From Bettongia penicillata ogilbyi (lineage: Eukaryota; Chordata; Mammalia; Diprotodontia; Potoroidae), in NCBI GenBank assembly GCA_023548195.1, contig JAJHZJ010000008.1, positions 957,999 to 1,021,998 of the forward strand: a stretch of DNA of 64,000 nt. Reading direction: 5' to 3'. The notes beneath the pieces were generated by a model, which saw only the letters and a list, made by a program, of their open reading frames with translations, was not told the origin of the DNA and did not search any database. The position numbers and the translations under genes were made by a program. Positions 33,690 through 44,440 of the stretch are shown here, in pieces (positions within the stretch are counted from its first letter, which is position 1; each line of letters starts with the position of its first letter).

Positions 33690-35420
33690 ATGACTAGGGA
33701 CTCTTTACAGAGGAGATGCCATTTAAACTGGACCTACAAAAGATGAGCAGACTTTTACAAAGTAAGAGTTTGTATGGAGAGGATAAGGCATAACATGAAC
33801 AAAACAGTGAAAAAGAAAACAGAAGGCATATGTAATAAATGGAAAGTGCTGTGTGGTTTTTGTTGTATTCTTGAACTGTTTTAATTGTGTCCAAGTCTTC
33901 ATGATTCCATTTTAGGTTTTCTTGATAAAGATACTGCAATGGCTTGCAATTTTCTACTCTAGCTTATTTTACATATGAGAAACTGAGGCAAACAAGGTTA
34001 AAGGACTTGTCCAGAGTCACATAGCTAGTAAATGATCTGAGGATAGATTTGAACTTGGGAAGATGAATCCTCCCAATGCCAAGTCCAGTACTCTATCCAC
34101 AGCACCACCTAGCTGCCCTTTTGTGTGGTTAGTTTAAGGGTGTAGACAAAGATTAGCTTGAAAAGGTAGGTCAAAGCCAGATTATCAGCAGGTATAGTAC
34201 GGTAGAATAAAGAATTTGAACTTGATTAGTAGATAATGAAGAACCACAAAAGGACTGGGTCCATGATCAAAACATGTCTTGGAAAATTATTCTGATAGAA
34301 GTTGATTTAAGACAGAAGATTATTATTTACAGAGGTGCTGAATTTGACATATCATCAGGTTATCATGGTCCTAATATACTGCAGGTAGTTAGCAATGTAG
34401 GATAAATTTTATAAGGGAGATTCTGAAAGCAGGGAAGTGAATTAGAGAACTATTTCAATAATCAAGTCATACAATGATAAAGACATGAACTATGGAAGAG
34501 TAGGGAAAAAAAGAGCTTAATATAAAAGAGGTTATGCCTGAAGATGCTTACCAGGGCAGCAAGGCTTTTGATATAGATACATTTGAGAGAAAAAGAAAGA
34601 TGCAGAAGTTTCTATCTGGGATAATGGTATTGTTGATCTGATGACAAAGTCAATACCTAAACCACTGACATTCTCTATAAAGACCTTTGAAAATTCATAA
34701 CACTGGCAATAAAAACTTCATGGATGCACACAGTATATAGAAAACATAGACATACTAGGGGAAATTCCTAGAAAACCCAAGAACAGAATGTCCCCAGAAT
34801 CATAGTGATCTGGGGTTAGAATAAGAAACAAAATGACTCCGCCAATGAAATATGATCCACCATCTTACTACACATACAAGACCAAAGGTCTGTCTATAGC
34901 TATTTCAGAGTAGGAAAGTGACCACAGATCTTGCCTATCTGATGGCGGTAGTATTAGATACAAATGAAATATGTAGAGGAGGAGGCAAAGAGGAGGGAAG
35001 ATAAAGGACAACTGAAGTTTAAGAGCTGTATGACTAGGGAAATTGTGGGATTATTTGTAGAAAGAGGAAAAATATGGAGAAGATTTAGAAGCAAGGTTAG
35101 TTTTGAAAGATGTAGAATTTGAGGCATCATTGGGGCATATTTGTGAGAAGAAACTATAGGTAGTTGATAATACAGTATTGGGTTTCAGGGGAGAGGTCAA
35201 TACTTGAGATAGATTTGGAAATTATCCTCATATAGATAGTTTTGTATTATGGTGAGAGAGGATGACAATACAATAGTGCAAAGGGTCAAAAGCAAAATCA
35301 TTAAGAAATGCTCAAATTTTCAAAGAGAAAGAAGCTAGAGAAGAAGACAGGGACATGTACTGCTCTCAGAGAGTTCAAAAGAGAACCAAGAAAGTGCCCT
35401 GTCTTGGATAATTAGAGAGG
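33690..35420 (-). mobile_element. Long L2 LINE copy, interrupted
   Basis: Reverse L2 order in three blocks: 33,690-33,850 ('gaggagatgccatttaaact', 'ggcataacatgaacaaaa'), 34,128-34,700 ('gaagaaccacaaaaggactg', 'gagaactatttcaataatca') and 34,960-35,420 ('ggagaggtcaatacttgaga', 'ttggaaattatcctcatata'). A MAR1 interrupts it at 33,855, and 34,700-34,960 holds sequence I do not recognise. Confidence 0.65.
33855..34123 (-). mobile_element. MAR1-like SINE inserted in L2
   Basis: 'tgttgtattcttgaactgtt', 'attttaggttttcttgataa', 'catatgagaaactgaggcaa', ending 'ctctatccacagcaccacct' and AGCTGCC. It splits the L2 around it, so it is younger than that L2. Confidence 0.9.
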
Positions 35421-35564
35421 AAAGACTTTTAATCATTGAGCTACTTCAATTCTGCTTTACTCAGAGAACACAGTGCTTCTTTGATAAAGGCACATCGTGC
35501 AGGGCAGTCTTGTGCCAGTGTCTCCCATGTCATGCTATCATCTGATTCCAAGAGTGGCTGAGAA

Positions 35565-35925
35565 CTGGAAATAAAGAGATGTGCTATATTACCTTAATAT
35601 CATTGTAAGTTAGAAATGATGCATAACAGGAATTCAGAGAAAGATGAGAAGATTTATGGGAACTGAGGTAAGGAGAAGTGAAATCAATATATCCAGGAAA
35701 ACAATGCATACACTGACTAAATAATGTAAAGGAAAAAAACACTGAAAAAGGAACCAGACATTGGATGATTATGAAAATTAATTTTGATCAATGATAAGAG
35801 AAAATTGCAAATTGTCCTTCCTTTGAGCAAAGAAGCAAGGGACCATAGAAGGCAGGGTGATGCATATTTTGTCAGACTTAATCACTTTCACTGTATTTTC
35901 ACCTGTTTTTCTTTATCAAACAAAT
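35565..35925 (+). mobile_element. L1 LINE 3' end, diverged subfamily
   Basis: 'gaattcagagaaagatgaga', 'agatttatgggaactgaggt', 'caggaaaacaatgcatacac' correspond to the end of L1 ORF2. The UTR ('aagggaccatagaaggcagg') follows. Confidence 0.65.
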
Positions 35926-35990
35926 ATTCAGTTTTAAAGAGAATATACACAAAAATGATTATGATTTAAAAGCAAAAGATGTCATTAAGA

Positions 35991-35997
35991 CAACACC

Positions 35998-36044
<47 letters not shown>

Positions 36045-36078
36045 CACTACTACTACTGCTACTACTACTACTACTACT
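35991..36078. repeat. (ACC)n(ACT)n triplet repeat
   Basis: Blocks of ACC (4), ACT (9), ACC (5) and ACT (with one GCT) in a strict three-base register over 85 bases. The His/Tyr-rich frame starting at 35,979 is its translation. Confidence 0.95.
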
Positions 36079-36260
36079 TTTCATTCTCTTCTTCCCCCTC
36101 TTTTCCCTTTCTCCTCCCTTCTCCTCTTCGTCCTCCTCCTCTTCTTCTCTCCCTCCCCTCTTTCCCTTCTATTTTTCCTCATCCCCTTGCCCTCCTTTCC
36201 CCTCCTTTTCTTTCTTCCTTCTGCTCCTTACACTCCTCCCCATTCTCCTTGTCTCTTCCT
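36079..36260. repeat. Polypyrimidine tract
   Basis: About 180 bases almost without purines: TTC, CTCC and CCTTT words. It directly follows the triplet repeat. Confidence 0.9.
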
Positions 36261-36728
36261 ATATATATTATTGATTTTAATTTAAGTAATCTGTAATCAT
36301 TGTTTGAAGACCCAAATACAGAATACAAAAATCATTTATTGCCTTTTTCCTCCGGAAAAAAAAATCATTTATAAGATCAGTTGTATCCTGGTTAAAAAAA
36401 GTATGGAAAACATAGTTTTAAGTTTAATATGCATTATTAGCATACTCTTCATCAGCTTCTTAAATCTAGACAATCTAAAATACAATGAACTGAGCCTGAT
36501 TTGCTGATTTCTCAGGCGTAAATGCTCACTTTGAAAATTTAACAATCCATTCTCATGATCAGGTATGAGCTGACTCAGCACGCCAGTGATATGATGCAAA
36601 TATACCACAAATAAGTCACTTATTGCTTCAATGAATTTTACTCAACGTATGTCCATATCCATGTCTATGATTTAAAATACATAACTCCCAGCAGAGAGGT
36701 TCCTAGCATGAGGATGGGTGTAACTTGG
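36261..36728. other. Unique sequence
   Basis: No repeat recognised. 'catgatcaggtatgagctga' near 36,554 looks ordinary. Frames here are unsupported. Confidence 0.4.
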
Positions 36729-36729
36729 T

Positions 36730-36995
36730 GCTTAATAATTATTTTTAAAAAATTGTCATCTCATCTCATTTTCATAAAGCACTTCATAGTATACGGACTG
36801 ACTTCTTTACTACAACCCTGTAGAGTCAATGGTGCAAATGTCATTATCGTGAATTTACAAATGAAAGAAATAAATCTAGAGAGTTTATGTGTCTTGTCTA
36901 CAGTCATACAATTTGTAAATACATGAGATTTAAACTAAACTCAAACCTGTGCTTTCTGACTCCATAATAGAGCTCTCTCTCTACTACACCATGAA
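36730..36995 (-). mobile_element. MIR SINE
   Basis: 'taaagcacttcatagtatac', 'gaatttacaaatgaaagaaa', 'cttgtctacagtcatacaat', ending 'tctctactacaccatgaaa'. Confidence 0.75.
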
Positions 36996-37894
36996 ATGAT
37001 TTAATTGCTCTGTATTTTTATAGTTAGAAAAAAATGGTTAACTCTATCTTTAAAACAGTAAGTTCTTCTATACTTCATTTAAACATATAAACTATATTTG
37101 CCACAGTATTTTTAAAACTTTGACAAATTCATTAACATTGATTTACAATAGAGTATTTTAAAGCACATGTAATATTCACGTACCAAATGAATTCGTTAGG
37201 ACCAGTGTGATTACAGTGAATGTCAAATGAATTGATAATAATGGGACCTCTAAGTGTTACCATTACTTTCACAGTGTGTTACTGTTTTTATACTTATAGG
37301 CCCTGAGGATAAATGACACTCACAGATAGCTTTTGTATATAAATTGTTTCTTGATAATCAAAGGTTAATCTAGAGGAGTCCTGTGGACACTGAAAACTCT
37401 TAACCCCCTGGACACTGAAAAATCACTATTATTTATATGATTCATTGAGAAATGTAGCAGTATTTTATATTATAATTATAACTGACATTTATATTGTAAC
37501 TCCTGTCTGTTTTATAGAAGATGGATTTCCAAGGCCAATGGTTAGAGTGAAGTCTTGAGAACATTCAAGGCTTTTCTTAGGGTTTTTAATCTCTCCTTTT
37601 AATGCTGTAGATAAACTCATTGGTTCTTATGCTCCTTAATTTTTGAAATTGAGTTTCCTCTCTCATAACTACATTATTTTTTGCTGTTACTATTGTTTTT
37701 CTCAAGATCTCCAATGAGAAATGTGAAAAATGTGACATTGATAGAAACTGATTTCTGATTTTGACACGTGGATCCAACTAGGAAGCTAGGTAGACATTTC
37801 ATATTCAGATCTTAGTAATATAACTTTGAATTAGAATTTAAGATGCAACGATTTGGTATCTTTTGAAAAGTGCAACCAATCGAGTTTTCAAAAG
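36996..37894. other. Unique DNA
   Basis: No interspersed repeat. A 12-base direct repeat, GGACACTGAAAA, occurs twice near 37,385 and 37,409. 37,190-37,340 has a mildly conserved texture. Confidence 0.4.
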
Positions 37895-38345
37895 AAGCAT
37901 GCAAAAGTGCTGAACTGGAAATCAGAACTTGGGTTCTAATAACCCTTGTGTTACTATGAAAGGGCACGTAAGTGGGTACCACTGTGTATAGAGCACTGGA
38001 CCTGGACTCAGGAAGACTAATTTTTCTGAGTTCAAATGAAGCTTCTAACACTAGCTGTGTGACCCTGGGCGAGTCACTTAACCTTGTTTGTCTTAGTTCG
38101 CTCATTTGTAAAATAAGAGAAGAAAATTGCAAACCATTCCAATATGACCTCCAAGAACATCTCAAATGGCATCTCAAAGAGTCAGACATGACTGAAACTA
38201 CTGAGCAGAAATAGCTACTGCTAAACAGCCTTGAAACACTGAACAAATTACACCTTCTCTGGACCTCAGTTTCCTCATCTCCAGAAAAATGGAAGGGATG
38301 ATTTCAGTTACAAGAACCTTCCAAAGCTAAATCTTAAATTTCTAG
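37895..38345 (+). mobile_element. MIR SINE split by a MAR1
   Basis: The left half is 37,895-37,955 ('ctggaaatcagaacttgggt'). The right half is 38,225-38,345 ('cctcagtttcctcatctcca', 'aatggaagggatgatttcag'). The two halves are complementary parts of one MIR-related SINE. Confidence 0.7.
37965..38212 (+). mobile_element. MAR1-like SINE nested in MIR
   Basis: 'tatagagcactggacctgga', 'gctgtgtgaccctgggcgag', 'gtcagacatgactgaaacta'. Minus-strand frame 37,812-38,246, the longest ATG-started frame in the window, lies over it and is not a gene. Confidence 0.9.
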
Positions 38346-40049
38346 ATTTTGTTGGTCATGTAGTTCTTTAAAAATATTTAACCCTAGATGTCCTGTTCCA
38401 AAGTCAAGCAAGAATGGGATAATGCAGAATATTCCAGTCTCTTTCAAATGATTTTGCTGGAGCTTTCTGTTAGTAAGAGTTGGAAGCAATGAGAATAGTG
38501 GAAGTTTAAGATCAGGGGAGAGGCTAGTTGACTGCTAATGATATTCATTGCCCAACTAACTGTTCCTTAGAGAAATTGGGAACACACTGGTGGCAACTGA
38601 CTTCAAAATCCACCTATTTCAAGCTTTATCATTTACTGGTGAATCTCTAGCTATCTAGTTTGAATAGGATGGAGAGGGCTGTTTCTTAAATTTTCGATAT
38701 GAGCATTTACACATCAGAAATTGTCAAAACACTCTGAGTCAAGGCTTGATTACTGTTTTGTTGGTTGTTTAGACTTAGGAAAATAGTGGAGAAAATATTA
38801 ATAAACTTGTGTGCTGCATGTACATTTCGGGGGGGGAGGCAGACCTGGTTGTTAAACAATTACCAGCATACCCCTGAACGTAAAGGTGTATGTGCTTCTG
38901 AGCAGGATATGAGAAAGCATTGGGAGGACAGAGGGGGTCACTGAAAGGGAGATGAAAAGTGTCCAAAAATATTTACCCATTTTACAATTACTTCTCCTTA
39001 GATTCTTCATATTATTTGAAGAGACCTTGCAAAGAGAGTCGTGCTTTACTATTGTTGATTTTACTTTTTCTTTCTTTTCTAGCCGAGCTCTATTTCAAAT
39101 ATGATGTTTTAGAGGACTTTTTTATGATCTGAAGCAAATAGCTTTAAAATACACACTAAGTCGATCCATGATTTGTGGCTATGATTGAAAAGTTTGCAAA
39201 TCTGGTCAAGTTAGTCTATCTCTATCAGTCATCTGATGTTTATACACTTGAGGTGTTAACACCTTCTACATTTCAATTGCTTCCTTTTTTATAAATCAAA
39301 TGTTTTTTCTTTTGGTATATTATAAAGAAATGTAGGTGAAAGAAATCATTAAAAAGTCATACACTGTAGTTTACTTAGTATAATCAAATTTGCCCTCAGA
39401 AATCTCACATCCTCATGTTGATGCCCTTTATATTTGTGCACAGTTATAGTTGTTTAAATAGAGAGAGAAGAGGAGAGGGGGAAGAAAGGAGAAGGGAAGA
39501 GGAAGATAGAGAGAGATTCTGAAATATCTTTTGTGTCTCCAGTAAATCAGAACCAGATTGTTTTAATGACCAACTTAACAAGAGATAGATAATTCTGTTC
39601 CTTTGATTTAATATATCCCTTGCAGATCATTGCTCTTCAGTAGGTTGTAGGGTCAATAATTGCATTTTATATCAGGGTGGAGCCTAGGTTAAATGTTCCC
39701 ATAGAGAACCTCCTTGTTTAGTTCACTTTTTGTCCTATTTCACACCCTCAACACTGACCTTGGCACATTCTTGACTAGTAAAGTAGTACCTTAATTCCGT
39801 ATACCTGCTGGATCTATGCCTAGCTCTCAGGGTCACCAGCTGCCCTCTCTAGGACAATAAAAACATTTAGCTCATCAGGCAATAGCTTTAAGCCTTGGCT
39901 ACATTTTCAGACTTGGCTGGTGGCAGTAGGTGATAGTGAAGATAGCAGCTCTGGGCCTCTCTGTGGAGGTAATGGCTTCAAGCCACATAAACAGGAGAGA
40001 AATGAGACTGTTATTACCTTGAATATGGGACTGAGATGTAAATTTCATG
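38346..40049. other. 1.7-kb mostly unique stretch
   Basis: Nothing transposon-like is recognised. 39,455-39,515 is a purine-only (GA-rich) tract. A strong splice-acceptor-like site lies at 39,050-39,082 (see findings). 39,930-40,040 has balanced composition. Confidence 0.4.
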
Positions 40050-40125
40050 AAATCATAGCATTCTAGAACTGTATGGAACTTCAGGGATCATCTAGTCCAA
40101 TACATCGGTTTTATAGATACCAAGA
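40050..40125 (-). mobile_element. L3/CR1 3' end fragment
   Basis: 'catagcattctagaactgta', then 'gggatcatctagtccaatac', is the reverse L3/CR1 terminus. Confidence 0.6.
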
Positions 40126-40611
40126 TGGAACATCTCCAGGTCTGTAATTATGTGGAACCAATTCAATCTTGAGGACTGAGAAAACACAACAAAAACTTCC
40201 ATTTCTTTTTGGTTCATTTTGCTCCAGTCCAGTTCTCCTTGGTAAACTTGAGAACTTAAGTCAAGCCTAGATCTGCACAAATAACAGTGAAAAGATTCCA
40301 ACTCAAGCATGCAAGGTAACAATGTAGAATAGATATTGGGCAGATTTTGCTCCACACAAAAGAATATAGAAGACACAAGGGACTCCCAAGAGCACATGAC
40401 ATTCAAGGCACTTTCCTTTTGCTCCTTCACACGTTAGCCTTGTCCCTTTTGAGACCACGTGCTCAATCTTGTGTCCAGGAACTTTTAACTATCACCCAGA
40501 AGACTGGTATTTAAGGGATTTTGCCATTTTTACTAAAGGCTGGGGTGCATGAATTCTCATTGTTAAACTGTTTGGTTCCTTTCTGGACTACCTGCCTCCC
40601 ATCAAGTACAG
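40126..40611. other. Unique sequence
   Basis: A 112-codon minus-strand frame (40,092-40,430) crosses out of the L3 fragment. No splice signals or recognised domain support it. Confidence 0.4.
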
Positions 40612-40714
40612 AGGTTCCTAAGCTAGAGTCTGTGAATGTTATTTTCAAAAATATTTTTATAATCATTATTTCAATAAAATAGATTTTACATGATGAGTAG
40701 AGGGGAAAAGGGAA

Positions 40715-40953
40715 TAAGTATTTATATAAAACCTACTATGTGCCTGGCACTGTGCTAATTTGACCATCACCATAATTCTACAACATTAGTGATATTATTA
40801 TCCCTATTTTATAATTGAAGAAATTGAGGCTTAAATAGGTTACATAACTTGCCTGAGACAAATCTAGTAAGTGTCCTGAGGTTGGATTTGACCTCAGGTC
40901 TTCCTAACTTTAGGCCCAGCACTCTATATACTGTACCACCTAGCTGCCCCATT
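40715..40953 (-). mobile_element. MIR SINE
   Basis: 'acctactatgtgcctggcac', 'ataattgaagaaattgaggc', 'gacctcaggtcttcctaact', ending 'gtaccacctagctgcccc'. Confidence 0.88.
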
Positions 40954-40984
40954 ATAAATCTATGTTGTTGCTGTTCTATATTTT

Positions 40985-41082
40985 GTTGGAGAGGGAAATG
41001 ACAGCTCACTCTAGTATCTTTGACAAGATATCCCCAAAGAGGGTCATGAATAGTGGACATGACTGAAACAACTGAACAAGCA
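40985..41082 (+). mobile_element. MAR1-like SINE, 3' part
   Basis: 'ggagagggaaatgacagctc', 'ctagtatctttgacaagata', 'ggacatgactgaaacaactg'. The head and core are missing. Confidence 0.8.
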
Positions 41083-41189
41083 ATTTTATTTAAGCTTATT
41101 AGGAACATTATTCTGAGGATCTCCATATACTTTTCCAGACTTCCAAAGGGGGCTATGACACCAAAAATGTTAAGAACCTTCATTTAATC

Positions 41190-41335
41190 CAATTCCCTTA
41201 TTTTACAGGTGGGAAAACTGAGACCCAGAGAAGTTAAATGACTTATGAAAGGACAGACATAAGGTGGCCTAGGGAGAATTTTAACTCCATCCTTATGATT
41301 CTAAATTCAGCGTTCTTTTTACTGAAGTATAGATA
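41190..41335 (-). mobile_element. MIR fragment leading into the triplicated unit
   Basis: 'ttattttacaggtgggaaaa', 'ctgagacccagagaagttaa', 'attctaaattcagcgttctt'. Its right half became the start of the tandem unit that follows. Confidence 0.75.
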
Positions 41336-41633
41336 AGTTATAGATAGATACACACAAACATACATACACACATACATATATCTGTATATATATGTACATA
41401 CATGGATAGATATCAGTATTCTTTTAAAAATAATTCACAGTGTGGTATACTTTTTTTTTACTGATAATAGATCAGTGGTAGCATTTGAAAATATTGAACT
41501 CAGCTATTTTTAAAATGTATACTTTCCTTTAGCTCTATCTCATGCATATTTGGAAGTCCAAAGCCAAGTGTCCTAGGGAGAAATTTAGCTACATTCTTAT
41601 AATTCTAAATTCAGCATTCTTTTCACTTCAGTG

Positions 41634-41698
<65 letters not shown>

Positions 41699-41912
41699 GG
41701 ATGTTAATATTTCTTAAAAAACACTGTGGTTATTTTGTACTGATATTAGATCAATGACAGCATTTGAATATATTGAGTTCAACCATTTTTAAAATGCATC
41801 CTTTTCTTTGATGCTATCTCGTGTATGTTTGGAAGTCCAAAGCAAAGTGTCCTAAGGAGAATTTTAACTTCATTCTTATGATTCTAAATTAAGCATTCTT
41901 GTCAGTGCAATG

Positions 41913-41965
<53 letters not shown>

Positions 41966-42150
41966 GGATGGATGGATGGATGATAGAAAAATACATAAAT
42001 ATCAGTATGCCTTTAAAAATAATTCAGAGTGTGGTATACTTTTTACTGATATTAGAACAATGACACATTTGAATATTTTGAGTTCAGTTATCTTTAAATT
42101 GTTCACTTTCCCTTGGCTTTATCTCATGTATATTTGGAAGCCCAAAGCCA
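41267..42150. repeat. Three tandem copies of a ~300-bp unit with (GATA)n
   Basis: Copies A (41,267-41,570), B (41,571-41,849) and C (41,850-42,150). Each runs: CCTAGGGAGAA-type start, 'attctaaattcagc/aagca', a tetranucleotide (GATA)n stretch, 'actgatattagatcaatgac', 'catttgaatat', then 'tttggaagtccaaagc'. The GATA block is degenerate in A (TAGATA plus ACATAC), about 16 units in B, and about 12 units plus GATG in C. Copies differ by scattered substitutions, so the triplication is not brand new. Confidence 0.9.
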
Positions 42151-42239
42151 ATATAGTACTTTAACTTTATTTTTTTCACTGAAGGAGTGACCTGGAAAGA
42201 ATAAGGGACCCAAATACTCTTCTTAAAGTTGAACATTGC

Positions 42240-43380
42240 TAAGGGGAGGGGACGCAGTGTCACGGCTTTTATTCTTTAAAGGGAAAGGCACTGAATCACA
42301 GAATCTGAGGGTGGGCTTATTTCCATTGCCCACCTGGTTGCCTCTGAAAGCAAGAAGCTGCTTGTGCCTTAAAAGAGAATGACTCAAATATTATCTCTCT
42401 AGGAGTGGGGGCACAGGCTTTTTCACCCACCCTGTTGTTTTGTGCCAAGATCTTAACATTTAAATCTCATCCGCCCCTTCATAGCTGATTAGCACCAGCT
42501 GCATTGCTACCCAGTCCTCTCCATGAAGGAGGCTGTCAGGCTCCTTAGAAACCAAGCTCTTCCTTGGCTGAAAATGTCTCCAAGTAAGGGAGGAACTCTG
42601 CTTCTGTCGTGTTCTTCCCTCCAAGTGCCATCAGCATTTCCACTTTCCCTGCTGCTTAATCCAAGGTCTTAGTGGCAAAACACGCTCCACTTGAGGGTTG
42701 TGGTTTAATCATCTTTTCTGTTGCCTGACTTATCCTGGAGCTGCATTTGAACAGGGGGTTGGAGATTGTTACCCAGGCTTCTTGATGTTTTCTCCTTGTC
42801 CTCATATATGGACTGGGAGGACACCCCACCAGCATAGCCCATAGCTCATGTAAATGGAGCCGTTGTCACCTCAAGTTGGGAAATGAAACTAACCCCAGAG
42901 GTTTAGGAAATCCTCAAACCATGGATGATTTCAATAAATCACATCCCTCTCTCTGAAGCAATGTCTTAATTTTGTTTGCTTTGGATTGCCAGCCCAAACG
43001 GTGACATGCTGTTGTCTGGCAGGACCCGCAACACACTAACTCAGATAACAGTGAATCAACACCCAGATAAGCATTGGGGGTTAAAAAATGCCAGGTGCGG
43101 GCCAGCAGATGGGGCCTTGTGTTGTCACACGGCACAGTCTGGTTGCAGAAATGACCCCGAGACACCAATTTGCTATGCTAGATATCAGGTGTGCTGAGAA
43201 AAGCTAACTCCCTGGGGAAAACCCACACCACTTTTCAGGACTCCTCATCTGGGAGCTAATGGACAGCATTCTCATTGAAAATGGCACCGTTTGCTCTTTT
43301 GACAGGAAGAAATTGTTAAAATGTTGGTCAGATTCAGCAGCAGGGCATCAGCTGTGGTGGTAGAGCTCAAGGATGGATAA
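42240..43380. other. Repeat-free, GC-richer block, candidate regulatory element
   Basis: 1.1 kb without any repeat and noticeably less AT-rich than its surroundings. Words such as 'atagctgattagcaccagct', 'gataacagtgaatcaacacc' and 'gccagcagatggggcc' look like retained binding sites. Frames at 42,914-43,197 on both strands overlap each other and are not recognised. A possible short exon sits at its right end (43,306-43,380). Confidence 0.45.
43306..43380 (+). other. Possible 75-nt exon
   Basis: It is preceded by an acceptor-like 'tttgctcttttgacag' and followed by a perfect GTGAGT donor hexamer (43,381-43,386). One frame is open for 24 codons, reading EEIVKMLVRFSS then RASAVVVELKDG, and closes with TAA exactly at the donor. 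An exon of this kind would be a terminal or stop-carrying cassette exon, or part of a non-coding RNA. No homolog recognised. Confidence 0.2.
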
Positions 43381-43654
43381 GTGAGTGTTGTTGTTTCATT
43401 GTGTTTTGTTTTTTTGTTTTTTTAGAGAGAAAAAAAACCTAGAGAGACTTTGGCACTCTGGCTGTAAAGTAGCCAAAGAAGATATCCCAAAAATCTTAGT
43501 GCAATTTGAAGTTCTCACCACACTAAAACTTTTGGGACACTACAGAAGTGGACATTGACTCTGAGTTACTGTTTGAACAATGCCGGTGCTCAGAAAATGT
43601 TCTTAAAAATGTGAACAGGATTTTTTTTTTTCTTTGTTTCACTGTGCAAATATA
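43381..43654. other. No recognised feature
   Basis: Contains T-rich runs at about 43,398-43,425 and 43,621. Nothing else seen. Confidence 0.4.
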
Positions 43655-43885
43655 TCTACTTGGGCATCTGAGTAGGAAATAGAGATCAAATTCTGCCTCA
43701 GACACTTACTAGCCTGAGGCAGTCATTTAATCTGTCAGCCTCAGGTTTCTCATCTGCAAAATGGGAATAGTGATAGGTCCCACTTACCTATCAGAGTCAT
43801 TGTGAGAATTAGATAAAATATCATAGGTAAAGCATTTCCAAACCTTAAAACTAAACAAACCCTAGCTACTATTAATATTTATTTT
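43655..43885 (+). mobile_element. MIR SINE
   Basis: 'ctgcctcagacacttactag', 'catctgcaaaatgggaatag', 'gagtcattgtgagaattaga', then 'aagcatttccaaacctt'. Confidence 0.85.
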
Positions 43886-44059
43886 GTTGTCAATGAGCAG
43901 TAATTTTTGAACTCTATTTCTGTTAGGAGTTTAAGTGAAATTAGGAATTTGAATAGCATAAGGCAAGTAAGATAATAATTATAACCCATGCCCCATATTT
44001 GTACATTTATTTACAGGTAATTTGAAGTCAGCAAGCATTTCCCTCTAACGAACAATCCA

Positions 44060-44160
44060 TCACTTGCCTATTTGCCTTTGCACAAATTGTATTCCATATC
44101 TGGAATGCTCTCCCCTCTGAAGTCCACAAATGCCTCACTCACACGTTCTAAATCTTTTTT
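44060..44160 (+). mobile_element. L2 LINE fragment
   Basis: 'ttgcctttgcacaaattgta', then 'tctggaatgctctcccctct', is the L2 segment ahead of the 3' UTR. Confidence 0.6.
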
Positions 44161-44440
44161 TTTATGATGGACATGTGTTGGAGCTAGCTCCAGACAGCTG
44201 GTTTTTGAGAGCTGATAAACAGTGTAAACATTTACATCTCAGAAATCCCACTCTGTTTCATATTCTATATCTTGACTTAATGTGTTGTTCGTTGTCTAAC
44301 CTTAAGAAAGTGTTAATGCAAATTAGTCTAAAAGTGTTTGCATACATTCTCTCCCCACCCCAGCCTCCCAGTTCCCCAGAACGAGGTTGTAAACATTACC
44401 AGTGTTTTCCTATATGGACCGGCTTTGAGGGTATTGTAAA

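Larger units (their letters stand above)
40612..41182 (+). mobile_element. DNA-transposon-like repeat, interrupted by SINEs
   Basis: The left part, 40,612-40,695, starts 'gaggttcctaagctagagtc' and continues 'atatttttataatcattatt'. The right part, 41,085-41,182, has 'aggaacattattctgaggat', 'agacttccaaagggggctat' and ends 'atgttaagaacctt'. The same unit occurs at 44,441 (minus), 49,510 and 53,157 (plus). Confidence 0.6.

Noticed and set aside
35979..36296. 105-codon frame with His/Tyr runs then Ser/Pro
   Set aside because: Entirely explained by the ACC/ACT triplet array and the following pyrimidine tract.
37812..38246. Longest ATG-started frame in the window (144 codons, minus strand)
   Set aside because: It lies over a MAR1 SINE nested in a MIR; its amino acids match those of other minus-strand SINE frames (for example near 18,606 and 20,002).
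41267..42150. CRISPR-like array of regularly spaced repeats
   Set aside because: Three eukaryotic ~300-bp units with a microsatellite; unit size, divergence and context do not fit CRISPR.
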